Shown: one piece after another, positions 1 through 7,884 of the stretch
How positions within the stretch are numbered: the first letter of the stretch is position 1
Layout: every line of letters begins with the position of its first letter
Source: Bacillota bacterium
Lineage (GTDB): Bacteria; Bacillota; Clostridia; Lachnospirales; Lachnospiraceae
Assembly: GCA_023420935.1 (NCBI GenBank)
Contig: JAEZUR010000191.1
Coordinates: 1-27,854, forward strand
Reading direction: 5' to 3'
Length of the DNA: 27,854 bases
Position numbers and translations under genes: made by a program
The notes under the pieces: model-generated
Told to the model about the DNA's origin: nothing
Databases searched by the model: none
Seen by the model: only the letters and a program-made list of their open reading frames with translations

Positions 1-674
1 TTGTTCCCCATAGCATAACCAATTCTCATACCAGCCATGGATCTGGACTTGGAGAATGTCTGAACTACTAATAAATTATCATATTCAGGAATCAGTTCGA
101 TGGCAGATCTTCCGCCGAAATCAATATATGCTTCATCCACAATCACAATGACATCTTGATTATGATCTAAAATGTCCTTAATAAAATCTAAATCCTCACA
201 AATAGAAGTAGGTGCATTTGGATTGGCAATTACAACCCCACCATTCTCTTTATAATAGTCTTCTTTCTTAATTCGTAGATTATCATTAAGCATTGGGCGT
301 TCAAAAGGAATTCGATACAAATTAGCCCATACATCATAGAAAGAATATGTAATATCCGGGAATAAAATAGGTTTGTCAGAATTAAAAAAGGTTAAAAATG
401 CCATTGCTAGCACATCATCAGATCCTACTCCAACAAAAACTTGATCTTCCTGTAATTTATAATAATCTGCTAATGCTTTTACTAAAATATTTGATTTTGG
501 ATCTGGATACAGACGAAGAGCATCGATATTAAACTGCTCCATTGCTTTTTCCACTCCTGGAGCCGGTGGGTAAGGATTTTCGTTGGTATTTAATTTTACC
601 ATACCCTTTAAGTTTGGTTGTTCTCCTGGTACATATGGTTCTACCACTCTTATGTTTTGTTCCCATTTCATCAT
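1..674 (-). CDS. hisC: Histidinol-phosphate aminotransferase, N-terminal part (truncated by window edge)
   Basis: This is a PLP-dependent class I/II aminotransferase of the HisC family, which converts histidinol phosphate and 2-oxoglutarate to imidazole-acetol phosphate and glutamate in histidine biosynthesis. About 224 of the usual ~350 residues are present. Visible landmarks are the N-terminal KLNTNENPYPP segment, RLYPDP, VGVGSDDVLA, ANPNAPTS, VDEAYIDFG and TFSKSRSMAGMRIGYA, which holds the PLP lysine. The reading frame runs off position 1. Three in-frame ATGs sit at 680, 674 and 671; the GGAAG ribosome site lies 9 nt before 674 but only 3 nt before 680, so 674 is preferred. It follows another aminotransferase by about 60 nt on the same strand and is probably co-transcribed with it. 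HisC-like enzymes can also act on aromatic amino acids, so the substrate is inferred from family similarity. Confidence 0.9.
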   Translation of the reverse strand, partial: MMKWEQNIRVVEPYVPGEQPNLKGMVKLNTNENPYPPAPGVEKAMEQFNIDALRLYPDPKSNILVKALADYYKLQEDQVFVGVGSDDVLAMAFLTFFNSDKPILFPDITYSFYDVWANLYRIPFERPMLNDNLRIKKEDYYKENGGVVIANPNAPTSICEDLDFIKDILDHNQDVIVIVDEAYIDFGGRSAIELIPEYDNLLVVQTFSKSRSMAGMRIGYAMGN

Positions 675-735
675 GTCCATGCACTTCCTTTCACATAGTA
701 AGCCAGCTGTTTCACACAATAAACATTTTCGATGG

Positions 736-1926
736 TTATTCTCCCAAGTATTCCTTTGCTAATTTTTCAAAGCTTGGTAAAGAACGTTTTATCATGTTAT
801 AATCTACACAATATGCAATTCTTATGTATCCAGGACATGCAAATGCGGAACCTGGCACCACTAAAAGATTAAACTTCTTCGCTGCTGCAGCAAATGCCTT
901 ATCATCTTCTTCCAACGCCTTTACAAACAGATAAAAGGCTCCTTGTGGTTTCACACATTCGTATCCATATTCTACCAAGCTATGGTATAGTAATTCTCTA
1001 TTTTTATTGTAGGCACTCACATCTACTTCAGCATCTAGACATTTTGCTACTGCTCTTTGTAGTAGGGATGGTGCATTTACGAATCCAAGAATTCGATTTG
1101 CAACATTTGCTGCAGAAATCACATTTTCAAAATCATCCACAACCGATGGAATTACCAAATACCCGATACGCTCTCCTGGTAAAGAAAGAGACTTACTATA
1201 AGAATATCCAACGATGGTATTGTCATAATATTTTGTTAAATATGGAACTTCTACACCATCATAAGCTAGTTCACGATATGGTTCATCTGCAATCAGATAA
1301 ATTGCAGTACCTAATTCTTTTTGCTTTTTCTCAAGAATAGTAGCTAAAGTTTTAATGGTTTCTTCTGAATAAACAACTCCAGTTGGGTTGTTCGGATTAT
1401 TTACAATGACTGCTTTTGTTTTACTAGTAATCTTTGTCTCAAATTCTGCTAAATTAGGTTGAAATGTATCCGTATTCGGTGATACCACTACTAATTTACC
1501 ATCAAAGTTCGCAACATAATTATTATATTCACCAAAGAATGGTGCAAATGCAATCACTTCATCTTGTGGATTTAATAATGTCTTTAAAATAACGTTCAAT
1601 CCACCTGCAGCTCCTACTGTCATCAAGATATTTTCGGTAGAAAAGATAGTTCCAAATTTTTTATTAATCGACTCAGCAACAGCAAGTCGAACATCTTCAT
1701 AACCGGAATTATTCATATATCCGTGGACATAATTAGGACTTTCCTCATTAAGAATCTCAATGATTGCTTCTTTCACGGCTTTCGGTGGCTCAACACTTGG
1801 ATTCCCAAGGCTAAAATCATACACATTTTCCGCTCCATGAATTGCAGCAAGACGTTTGCCCTCTTCAAACATAGCTCGAATTATCGAACTGTTTTGTACA
1901 TATCCAACCATTTTTTCTGATATCAT
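736..1926 (-). CDS. PLP-dependent class I/II aminotransferase (aspartate aminotransferase-like)
   Basis: This 396-residue cytosolic fold-type I PLP enzyme is full length for the family. Visible motifs are the N-terminal DFSLGNPSVEPP substrate region, MTVGAAGGLN, NNPNNPTGVVYS, the ADEPYRELAYDG segment with the PLP-ring aspartate, YSYSKSLSLPGERIGYL with the Schiff-base lysine, and a C-terminal GYIRIAY containing the carboxylate-binding arginine. The ATG at 1926 has an AGAGGA ribosome site 7 nt upstream, which supports this start. The partial hisC gene follows closely, so the pair may be a small amino-acid biosynthesis operon. The exact substrate (aspartate, alanine, aromatic or methionine-related keto acids) cannot be assigned from sequence, so no symbol is given. 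Confidence 0.9.
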   Translation of the reverse strand: MISEKMVGYVQNSSIIRAMFEEGKRLAAIHGAENVYDFSLGNPSVEPPKAVKEAIIEILNEESPNYVHGYMNNSGYEDVRLAVAESINKKFGTIFSTENILMTVGAAGGLNVILKTLLNPQDEVIAFAPFFGEYNNYVANFDGKLVVVSPNTDTFQPNLAEFETKITSKTKAVIVNNPNNPTGVVYSEETIKTLATILEKKQKELGTAIYLIADEPYRELAYDGVEVPYLTKYYDNTIVGYSYSKSLSLPGERIGYLVIPSVVDDFENVISAANVANRILGFVNAPSLLQRAVAKCLDAEVDVSAYNKNRELLYHSLVEYGYECVKPQGAFYLFVKALEEDDKAFAAAAKKFNLLVVPGSAFACPGYIRIAYCVDYNMIKRSLPSFEKLAKEYLGE

Positions 1927-2066
1927 GATTCATTCCTCTTTTCTAAATATTAATATTATATATACATAATAATTTTTGTAATACTTAGCATTACGCAATT
2001 TAATTAAATTTGATATATAGACTACATTATAAAATACACAAAATAGAATTACAAGAGTAAAACTAC

Positions 2067-2108
2067 AAGAAGCTAAGGCTTTGTTATAATAATCAGCCTT
2101 AGCTTCTT
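2067..2108 (-). terminator. Strong inverted repeat, probable terminator of the 2179-2628 gene
   Basis: A perfect 14-bp inverted repeat (arms 2067-2080 and 2095-2108, 14-nt loop) lies about 70 nt after the stop of the small lipoprotein gene and 140 nt before the aminotransferase start. The sequence that follows on the minus strand is T-containing but not a clean T-run, so it could instead be a processing or mRNA-stabilising hairpin. Confidence 0.6.
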
Positions 2109-2178
2109 CAATATTTGATTTTTCAGATTAGTCTTACTACCATACCGTTAATCTAAATTAATATAATATTAGTATAAA

Positions 2179-2628
2179 TTAATTACTTGGTATTCCATGT
2201 TCTTCTGGGTCACGTTTTTCTTTATCTCTTACCAATTTCTGCTGTGATTCTAAATGTAAACTAAAATTCTTTGCGTTACTTGAATTAATTCCCAACACCA
2301 AATCAATATTACTATCTAAATCATCCATATCAATACTTATATTTCCAGAATCATCTGCATTATAAGTTTCCGAAAATAATATCTTATCTGTATCGATAGA
2401 TTTTATATACAATTCTACACTACCCGATTTCAAAGATATCTTTCCGTCCATACTTAACTCATTGATACCATCATTTAAATGTATTTCCTTTTCCTTAACT
2501 CCTGTTAGATCTGATGCACTAATGTCAATTGTACTATTAGATATACTAGCTTTACAGCCTGTTAACATTAACGCCAAACTCCCAATTACTACTACACACA
2601 TTATTTTTAGATTCCTATAATTTTTCAC
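2179..2628 (-). CDS. Small predicted lipoprotein, function unknown
   Basis: This small protein of about 149 residues has a lipoprotein signal peptide: basic KNYRNLK, a hydrophobic stretch of about 15 residues, then the lipobox LTGC, so it should be anchored to the outer face of the membrane. The mature part is polar, rich in Ser, Asp and Ile with beta-strand character, and ends in a charged tail (QQKLVRDKEKRDPEEHG). I recognise no family. The open frame extends to a GTG at 2652, but a perfect AAAGGAGG ribosome site lies inside that extension, 10 nt before a second GTG at 2628, so 2628 is the likely start. An 80-nt gap separates it from the upstream hypothetical gene, and the two are probably co-transcribed. 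A strong hairpin follows at 2067-2108. Confidence 0.75.
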   Translation of the reverse strand: MKNYRNLKIMCVVVIGSLALMLTGCKASISNSTIDISASDLTGVKEKEIHLNDGINELSMDGKISLKSGSVELYIKSIDTDKILFSETYNADDSGNISIDMDDLDSNIDLVLGINSSNAKNFSLHLESQQKLVRDKEKRDPEEHGIPSN

Positions 2629-2708
2629 AAATAATAAGCCTCCTTTATTCACACTAATATAAATACTTCTCGCTTCTAGTTACTAATTTTATACAGTTTT
2701 CTTCATAA

Positions 2709-3416
2709 CTAAATTTGATATGGTATTTCTAGTAGCTTAAATCTTTCGAATTCTTCTTGTGTAATTTTGAGAATAGCACATCGCTCATGTGATATTATCA
2801 TAGCAATTTGCCTATCATCAAAACAAAACACAGGATTTTCCATAAACTCCAATTCTCCTATTGTAAAATAAGAAAAAATATCATCCTTTCCAATAAGAAT
2901 GTTACATAAATTATCATTAATATTGAATATAAACTTTTTGTATATACTTCCCATTGTTGCATGTGATAATGCAGTAAATTTAGTATCAACCAAAGAATAA
3001 TTGACAGTAAGTTTTTCGGTGATATTGTTTCCAATTATACTATTTGTATTATCTTCACATATATAACTTTTTAGCAAGCTTTTAATGTTTTTAAGTTCGA
3101 CTAAATCATAATCGTAAAGCCTATCAAAATACTCATTAACTCCATCTTCTGTCTTATACATGCTTAATAAAGAATCCTTATAGCTAGTGCTTTCTTCATA
3201 TTTTTGTCGACGTCTATTATTTTCGTCCATATAATAGAAAATAAAGTCGTCAATAGCTTTTTCTTCATACTCTTTCTGTGTTAATTTATAATTATACATA
3301 TCTACTTCCAGTTGAATTTTATTGCTTAAGCTTATACAGAAATCAGTAATTTTATTTGTATTATCCGGAATTTTTGTATATCTACCTCCCATAAAAATCT
3401 CACAAATTTTTGACAA
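2709..3416 (-). CDS. Hypothetical protein, 235 aa
   Basis: I do not recognise this protein. It is a soluble, charged 235-residue protein with no signal peptide or membrane segment. The N-terminal half is rich in Lys, Glu, Tyr and Asn and probably helical (YEEKAIDDFIFYYMDENNRR); the C-terminal half has alternating hydrophobics and ends in a HERCAILKITQEEFERFKLL segment. The start is TTG at 3416 with a GAGGTG ribosome site 7 nt upstream; no in-frame ATG nearby is better placed. A near-consensus promoter at 3459-3487 precedes it. With the small lipoprotein downstream it forms a two-gene unit between housekeeping genes and next to a mobile intron, so it may be strain-specific accessory DNA (inference). 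Confidence 0.7.
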   Translation of the reverse strand: MSKICEIFMGGRYTKIPDNTNKITDFCISLSNKIQLEVDMYNYKLTQKEYEEKAIDDFIFYYMDENNRRRQKYEESTSYKDSLLSMYKTEDGVNEYFDRLYDYDLVELKNIKSLLKSYICEDNTNSIIGNNITEKLTVNYSLVDTKFTALSHATMGSIYKKFIFNINDNLCNILIGKDDIFSYFTIGELEFMENPVFCFDDRQIAMIISHERCAILKITQEEFERFKLLEIPYQI

Positions 3417-3458
3417 TAAGCATCACCTCAAACTGTAGTTTTATATGACAATAACATT

Positions 3459-3487
3459 ATTATACAGTAACACACTATTTTTGTCAT
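3459..3487 (-). promoter_or_regulatory. Predicted sigma-A promoter for the 2709-3416 gene
   Basis: On the minus strand ATGACA (3482-3487) and TATAAT (3459-3464) are separated by exactly 17 bp, about 40 nt before the TTG start. This is a near-consensus housekeeping promoter. Confidence 0.7.
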
Positions 3488-3574
3488 TTATATTATTTAC
3501 ATTATTTGTTATTAAAACTTTCCATTCACACTATATTATGAAGAGGTAAAGTAAATAAGGTTTATATATAACTT

Positions 3575-3604
3575 AAAAAAGACTGTCGTATAAAAAACAG
3601 TCTT
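3575..3604 (-). terminator. Rho-independent terminator left of repeat copy 1
   Basis: The arms AAGACTG (3579-3585) and CAGTCTT (3598-3604) form a 7-bp stem with a 12-nt loop, followed on the minus strand by a run of six T. It would stop minus-strand transcription leaving the intron and repeat before it reaches the promoter at 3459-3487. Confidence 0.65.
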
Positions 3605-3617
3605 CCTAAATATCATA

Positions 3618-3729
3618 ATCAATTTGAATGTCCTCATCACAATAACGTACAAGCATGAATATGGTTGCATATAGATTCAGCTTGGTCAGACCGTCTGACG
3701 ACGGCTGTTTATATTCGACTTGAGACTCA
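3618..3729. repeat. Structured palindromic repeat, copy 1, left half
   Basis: This is the left half of an element interrupted by the group II intron. A 26-nt arm at 3654-3679 is perfectly complementary to 5688-5713 on the other side of the intron, and GGTC (3684-3687) pairs with GACC (5681-5684). It then holds a small CCGTC/GACGG hairpin (3691-3704) and an inner arm ATATTCG (3711-3717) that pairs with 5657-5663. The outer edge, around 3619-3634, resembles the terminal arm of copy 2 at 15736-15751. No coding capacity is apparent. Confidence 0.8.
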
Positions 3730-5602
3730 ATCGAGTAGGAAGATAATCATTAACTGATTATCTGTCCTCTCACACCACCGTACGTACGGTTCCGTATACG
3801 GCGGTTCAATCTTATACTAAATATGAACTAACTGATATTGGTCTAGTAGCGATACTAGACCAAATTTCTTTAGTCTTTCATTTGTAATCGCTCTATGCAA
3901 AATAAATGACCTTGCAACTCTAGCATATCCCTTTCGGGTATTTGCCCATTCCCATGCTTTTCCTTTGGGAATTCCAAGTTTCTGCAGGTTCTTATATTTA
4001 GTCTTGACCTTTTTCCATTGTTTCCATATACACATCCTTAGACGAAATCTTATGTGCTCATCTAATTCCATGCACATCTTTTTCATTTGACCGATTTTAA
4101 AATAATTTACCCAACCCACAATTAGCTGTTTTAGTTTTATTACTCTATATGAGGTACTCATTCCCCAGCTTCTTGATGTTAATTGTTTCAGTTTCTCTTT
4201 TAATTTCTTTACTGAAATCTGATGTGGCTTTGCTTTGAATTGATGACTAAATGTATCATAGTAAAACCCAAACCCTAGATATTTAATTCCATTCGGTCTG
4301 TCTACTTTACTCTTTGTTACGTTTACTTTTAGTCCTAACTTTTCTTCAAGAAACTTCGTGACACTAGCCATAACTCTGTTTGCTGATTTCTCACTTTTGA
4401 TGAGTATAATGCAATCATCTGCATATCTTACAAAGTTAAGCCCTCTTACTTCCAGTTCCTTATCTAATTCATTTAGCATTACATTGCTAAGTAGTGGTGA
4501 CAAGTTTCCACCTTGAGGTGTTCCAATGATTGTATCTTTATACTCATCATCTATCATCACTCCACTTACTAAGAACTTTCTGATAAGTGATATGACATCA
4601 CCATCCTTTATCGTTCTTGATATGATGTTCATCAGCTTATCATGGTTTACTGTATCAAAGAACTTTTCTAAGTCTATATCAACTATCCACGAATATCCAT
4701 CATTCATCATATCTAAGCATTTCATAATAGCCATTTCTGCACATCTACTTGGTCTAAAACCATAACTATTGTCGTGAAATTGTTCTTCATAAATAGGCGT
4801 TAGTACTTATGCGATTGCTTGTTGAATAAATCGGTCTGTTACTGTTGGAACTCCTAAGTTTCTAACTCCACCGTCTGGTTTTGGTATTTCTACACGTCTT
4901 ACTGGTTGAGGTTTATACTTTCTCTTTCTTATTTGTTCCTTGATACGTTCGCCATTTGCTTTCGGATGTTCACTAAGTTCGTTGACTTTCATTCCGTCAA
5001 TTCCCTCTGCACCTTTATTGCGTTTGACTTGCAAAAACGCTTCATTCAGATTTTCTGAACTCAGTATCTGCTCTAATAAACTATCAGTTTTCACATTCGC
5101 TACCTCCATTCTTTTCGTGGTATCTTTGCCATCGCCATATGCTTTTGCATAGAGTGTAATTGCACCTGATGTTTGCATTGATACGCAATCACGATTTTAG
5201 TAACTGATAAGATTGTTCAGCCCTTCGCTCTTTCTAAGTTTCCCTAGACATCATCACTACTATGGCTTCTGCTGACTTCTCACATCTCACTCTTGTATCA
5301 CTACAAGTATTTGGTATAAGGTGTGAGACCTCCCCAGTTAAGAACGAACTCTTTCCCTCCATCTATCTGCCACATTTACAATCCATAATTATTTCAGTAG
5401 TATAGGACTTCAGTTTGTTATGCAACCTTATCCATTATGAAATGCCTTGTATGTGATTTCTGTCCGTCAGACCAGAGGTTTGCCTCCCACTTCCTTCAGA
5501 TTCCATCTCACGATGGACACCCTTGTGCTTGGCTATGTGTTTCCTACTACAAAGGCACACTCGAGACTTTCACTCGTAAGAGTTCGCCCATGCTGGGCGA
5601 AC
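3730..5602 (-). mobile_element. Group II intron, bacterial class C (IIC) type
   Basis: The intron reads on the minus strand from a 5' end GTTCGCCCAGC at about 5602 to a 3' end TCCTACTCGAT at about 3730, roughly 1.87 kb. Domain V is recognisable at about 3773-3807, with a CCGCCGTA/TACGGTGG stem; aligned to other introns, its triad position reads CGC, the form typical of class IIC, rather than AGC. Domain VI follows as an AGATAATCA/TGATTATCT stem near 3742-3766. The region 5179-5602 holds the domain I-III RNA and has no credible gene. The encoded maturase sits in domain IV and lacks an endonuclease domain, also typical of IIC. The insertion point lies directly after a terminator-like hairpin (5605-5635), the usual IIC target. 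Boundaries are good to a few bases. Confidence 0.85.
3817..5178 (-). pseudogene. ltrA: Group II intron reverse transcriptase/maturase, interrupted by one ochre codon
   Basis: This is the intron-encoded protein, which would splice the intron RNA and reverse-transcribe it during mobility. The 453-codon frame is continuous except for TAA at 4807-4809 (codon 124), where a glutamine (CAA to TAA) is expected in QQAIA-VLTPIYEEQFHDN. The next in-frame ATG (4734) would make a fragment lacking the first RT blocks. Visible landmarks are NKGAEGIDGM, KPQPVRRVEIPKPDGG, YGFRPSR, DIDLEKFFDTVNHD, GTPQGGNLSPLL (about 219-230), the catalytic YADD (252-255), YLGF and a C-terminal maturase (X) domain with GWVNYFKIG. 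There is no HNH endonuclease domain. Everything except the stop looks intact, so the lesion is recent, is suppressed, or is a sequencing error. The start at 5178 lacks a clear ribosome site; the ATG 23 codons later is an alternative. Confidence 0.88.
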
Positions 5603-5750
5603 ATAAAAAATGACGCTCCACAAGCGTCATTTTTTATATGTTCTGAGGCTCAAAAGCGAATATGCCTAGGAAGGTAAGGCGACCAAATGAATCTATATGC
5701 AACCATATTCATGATCACTACCTACCTTTTGCCATATAACCCCTGAATCT
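5603..5750. repeat. Structured palindromic repeat, copy 1, right half
   Basis: This half starts with the apical hairpin AAAAAATGACGCT (5605-5617) / AGCGTCATTTTTT (5623-5635), followed by the inner arm CGAATAT (5657-5663), the 13-nt motif GAAGGTAAGGCGA (5670-5682) shared exactly with copy 2, and the outer 26-nt arm (5688-5713). The right edge, about 5734-5750, resembles the terminal arm of copy 2 and ends about 4 nt beyond the stop codon of the minus-strand cytidylate-kinase-like gene. Read on the minus strand, the apical hairpin with its T-run should terminate the liv operon transcript. Confidence 0.8.
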
Positions 5751-5754
5751 ATTT

Positions 5755-6375
5755 TTACATCTGTTTAATCTTCATATAAGCCTTAACCAATTCCACAACC
5801 TGATCATAGCTTAATTCACTCGTATTAATACAAAGATCATAATTCTGCGCATCATTCCACTTTCTACCAGTGTAATAAGTATAATACTCAGCTCTATGTT
5901 TATCAACCGAAGCAATCTTCTTCGCAATCTCTTTCCTAGAAAGACTAGAGATCTCCGCTACATTATCAATACACTGCTCCAATGGCGCATGTACAAATAA
6001 ACTAATTACATTCTTCTTATCTCTTAATACATAATCTGCACATCGACCAACAACGACACACGATTCTACTTCTGCCAACTGATTAATCACTTTAGCTTGG
6101 TAATTAAATAAGTTGTCATTGGATACAAAATCGTCACTATCTGGTGGGATTAATTCACCCTTAAATGTACTTCTTTCAATCTTAGCAAGTAAACTGTTTT
6201 TCAACTTCTCATCTGCTTTACCAAACAATTCTTCATTAATACCACTCTCATCTGAAGCAAGTCTTAAAAGCTCTCTATCGTAAAAATGAACTCCAAGTTC
6301 TTTCGCAAGCATCATACCAATGGTTCTACCACCACTACCATATCCTCTTGCAATTGTGATTACAAAATTACTCAT
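5755..6375 (-). CDS. Cytidylate kinase-like family protein
   Basis: This is a P-loop nucleoside-monophosphate-kinase-like protein of about 206 residues. It starts SNFVITIARGYGSGGRTIG, where the Walker A lysine is replaced by Arg (GSGGRT), as is usual for the 'cytidylate kinase-like' family (Pfam Cytidylate_kin2). Further landmarks are HFYDRELLRLAS, VVVGRCADYVL and a lid-like segment SLSRKEIAKKIASVDKHRAEYYTYYTG. An upstream GTG at 6402 is in frame and overlaps livF, but the ATG at 6375 has a GGCAGGGAAAG ribosome site and matches the family N-terminus. It is the last gene of the liv operon, 19 nt after livF. The real substrate is unknown; related proteins often sit beside transporters, and a dedicated CMP kinase role is not established. 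Confidence 0.82.
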   Translation of the reverse strand: MSNFVITIARGYGSGGRTIGMMLAKELGVHFYDRELLRLASDESGINEELFGKADEKLKNSLLAKIERSTFKGELIPPDSDDFVSNDNLFNYQAKVINQLAEVESCVVVGRCADYVLRDKKNVISLFVHAPLEQCIDNVAEISSLSRKEIAKKIASVDKHRAEYYTYYTGRKWNDAQNYDLCINTSELSYDQVVELVKAYMKIKQM

Positions 6376-6394
6376 ATAGCTTTCCCTGCCTTTC

Positions 6395-7105
6395 TTATTC
6401 ACCCAAATATGCTTTCTTTACAGAATCATCATTCATAAGATCAGATGCTTTACCTTCTAACACAATATTACCAGTTTCCAATACATATGCACGATCAGCA
6501 ATGGAAAGTGCCTTTTTCGCATTCTGTTCTACTAATAATACGGTAGTTCCACCAGAACTAATTTCTCTTATAATATCGAATATTTCTGATACAAATAATG
6601 GAGAAAGTCCCATAGAAGGTTCATCCATTAAGATGATCTTTGGTTGAGACATTAAAGCTCTACCCATGGCAAGCATCTGCTGCTCACCACCACTTAAAGT
6701 CCCAGCTAACTGGCTTTTTCTTTCTTCCAGACGCGGAAATCTTTTATATATTCTATCTAGGGTATCTGCAATCTCTTGCTTATCACTTCTTGTATAAGCA
6801 CCGATTTTTAGATTCTCTAGAACTGTTAAATCTGCAAATACTCTTCTACCTTCTGGTACATGAGCCATGCCAAGAGAAACAATTTTATGACCTGGCATTT
6901 TAGTAATATCTTGACCCTCAAATTCAATAGTTCCAGCTTTCGAACGAATTAATCCAGTTACTGTCTGAAGAATCGTTGTCTTTCCTGCTCCATTTGCTCC
7001 AATCAAAGCAATAACTTCACCTTGATTTACTTCAAAGGAGATACCTTTTATAGCTTGGATTACTCCATAATACACTTGTAAGTCCGTAATCTTTAACATT
7101 GACAT
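6395..7105 (-). CDS. livF: Branched-chain amino acid ABC transporter, ATP-binding protein LivF
   Basis: LivF is one of the two ATPases that power the Liv/HAAT branched-chain amino acid importer, on the cytoplasmic face of the membrane. The 236-residue length is standard. Walker A is GANGAGKT, the ABC signature is LSGGEQQ, Walker B is IILMDEPS and the switch histidine region reads VLLVEQNA, where the usual His is replaced by Gln-Asn as in LivF proteins. AHVPEGRRVFADLTV is a LivF hallmark. The ATG has an AGGAGGAG ribosome site 7 nt upstream, 17 nt after livG. Confidence 0.95.
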   Translation of the reverse strand: MSMLKITDLQVYYGVIQAIKGISFEVNQGEVIALIGANGAGKTTILQTVTGLIRSKAGTIEFEGQDITKMPGHKIVSLGMAHVPEGRRVFADLTVLENLKIGAYTRSDKQEIADTLDRIYKRFPRLEERKSQLAGTLSGGEQQMLAMGRALMSQPKIILMDEPSMGLSPLFVSEIFDIIREISSGGTTVLLVEQNAKKALSIADRAYVLETGNIVLEGKASDLMNDDSVKKAYLGE

Positions 7106-7122
7106 TGTCGTTCTCCTCCTGA

Positions 7123-7881
7123 TTATTCTCCTAAGTAAGCGGTAATAACTTTTGGATCATTTAATACCACATCCGGTGTACCTGTTGCTAATTCCGTACC
7201 AAAGTTTAGTACAGATATATTTTCACAAATTCCGGTTACTAATTTCATATCATGTTCAATTAGGAGAATCGTTATCTTAAACTTATCCCGGATTAATTTA
7301 ATTGTTTCCATTAACTCAGCTGTTTCATTCGGATTCATACCAGCTGCTGGTTCATCTAATAATAATAGTTTCGGATTGGTTGCTAATGCCCTTGCAATCT
7401 CTAACTTTCTCTGAGGACCATATGGAAGGTTGGAAGCCATAAAATCTGCTTTATCATCAAGATTAAATACTTTCAATATTTCCATTGCCTTCTCATTCAT
7501 TTCTTTTTCCTTTTTAAAAAACTTTGGAAGACGTAATATTCCATCCATTAACGAATATTTTACTTGATTATGAAGAGCTACTTTAACATTATCAAGTACT
7601 GACATTTGTTTAAATAATCGAATATTTTGAAATGTTCTTGCTACTCCTGCCTGACAGATTTCTGCAGGTGCTTTTCCTACAAGGTTCACACCATCTAATA
7701 AAATTGCTCCATCAGTTGGTAAATAAACACCTGTCAACATATTAAATACAGTCGTTTTACCAGCACCATTTGGTCCGATTAATCCATATAACTGACCTGC
7801 TTCAATATTTATATTAAAATCATCAACTGCTCGTAATCCTCCGAAGGAGATACCTAAGTTTTTAACTTCTAATAATGCCAT
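7123..7881 (-). CDS. livG: Branched-chain amino acid ABC transporter, ATP-binding protein LivG
   Basis: LivG is the second ATPase of the importer, 252 residues. Walker A is GPNGAGKT, followed by the LivG-typical VARTFQNIRLFKQMSVLDNV. The signature region is degenerate, LPYGPQRKLEIARALA, as usual in LivG. Walker B is LLLLDEPAAGMNP and the switch histidine is in ILLIEHDMKLV. It is separated by 3 nt from livM and 17 nt from livF, in one transcription unit. Confidence 0.95.
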   Translation of the reverse strand: MALLEVKNLGISFGGLRAVDDFNINIEAGQLYGLIGPNGAGKTTVFNMLTGVYLPTDGAILLDGVNLVGKAPAEICQAGVARTFQNIRLFKQMSVLDNVKVALHNQVKYSLMDGILRLPKFFKKEKEMNEKAMEILKVFNLDDKADFMASNLPYGPQRKLEIARALATNPKLLLLDEPAAGMNPNETAELMETIKLIRDKFKITILLIEHDMKLVTGICENISVLNFGTELATGTPDVVLNDPKVITAYLGE

Positions 7882-7884
7882 ATC

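Noticed and set aside
894..1340. 148-codon plus-strand frame
   Set aside because: Fully antisense to the well-supported aminotransferase; no protein signature.
2127..2156. AGATTA / TAATCT inverted repeat after the lipoprotein gene
   Set aside because: Only 6 bp of A/T-rich pairing with no T-run; the 14-bp hairpin at 2067-2108 is the better terminator candidate.
5447..5677. 76-codon plus-strand frame
   Set aside because: It runs antisense to the intron's domain I RNA and into the repeat; no ribosome site or familiar protein features.
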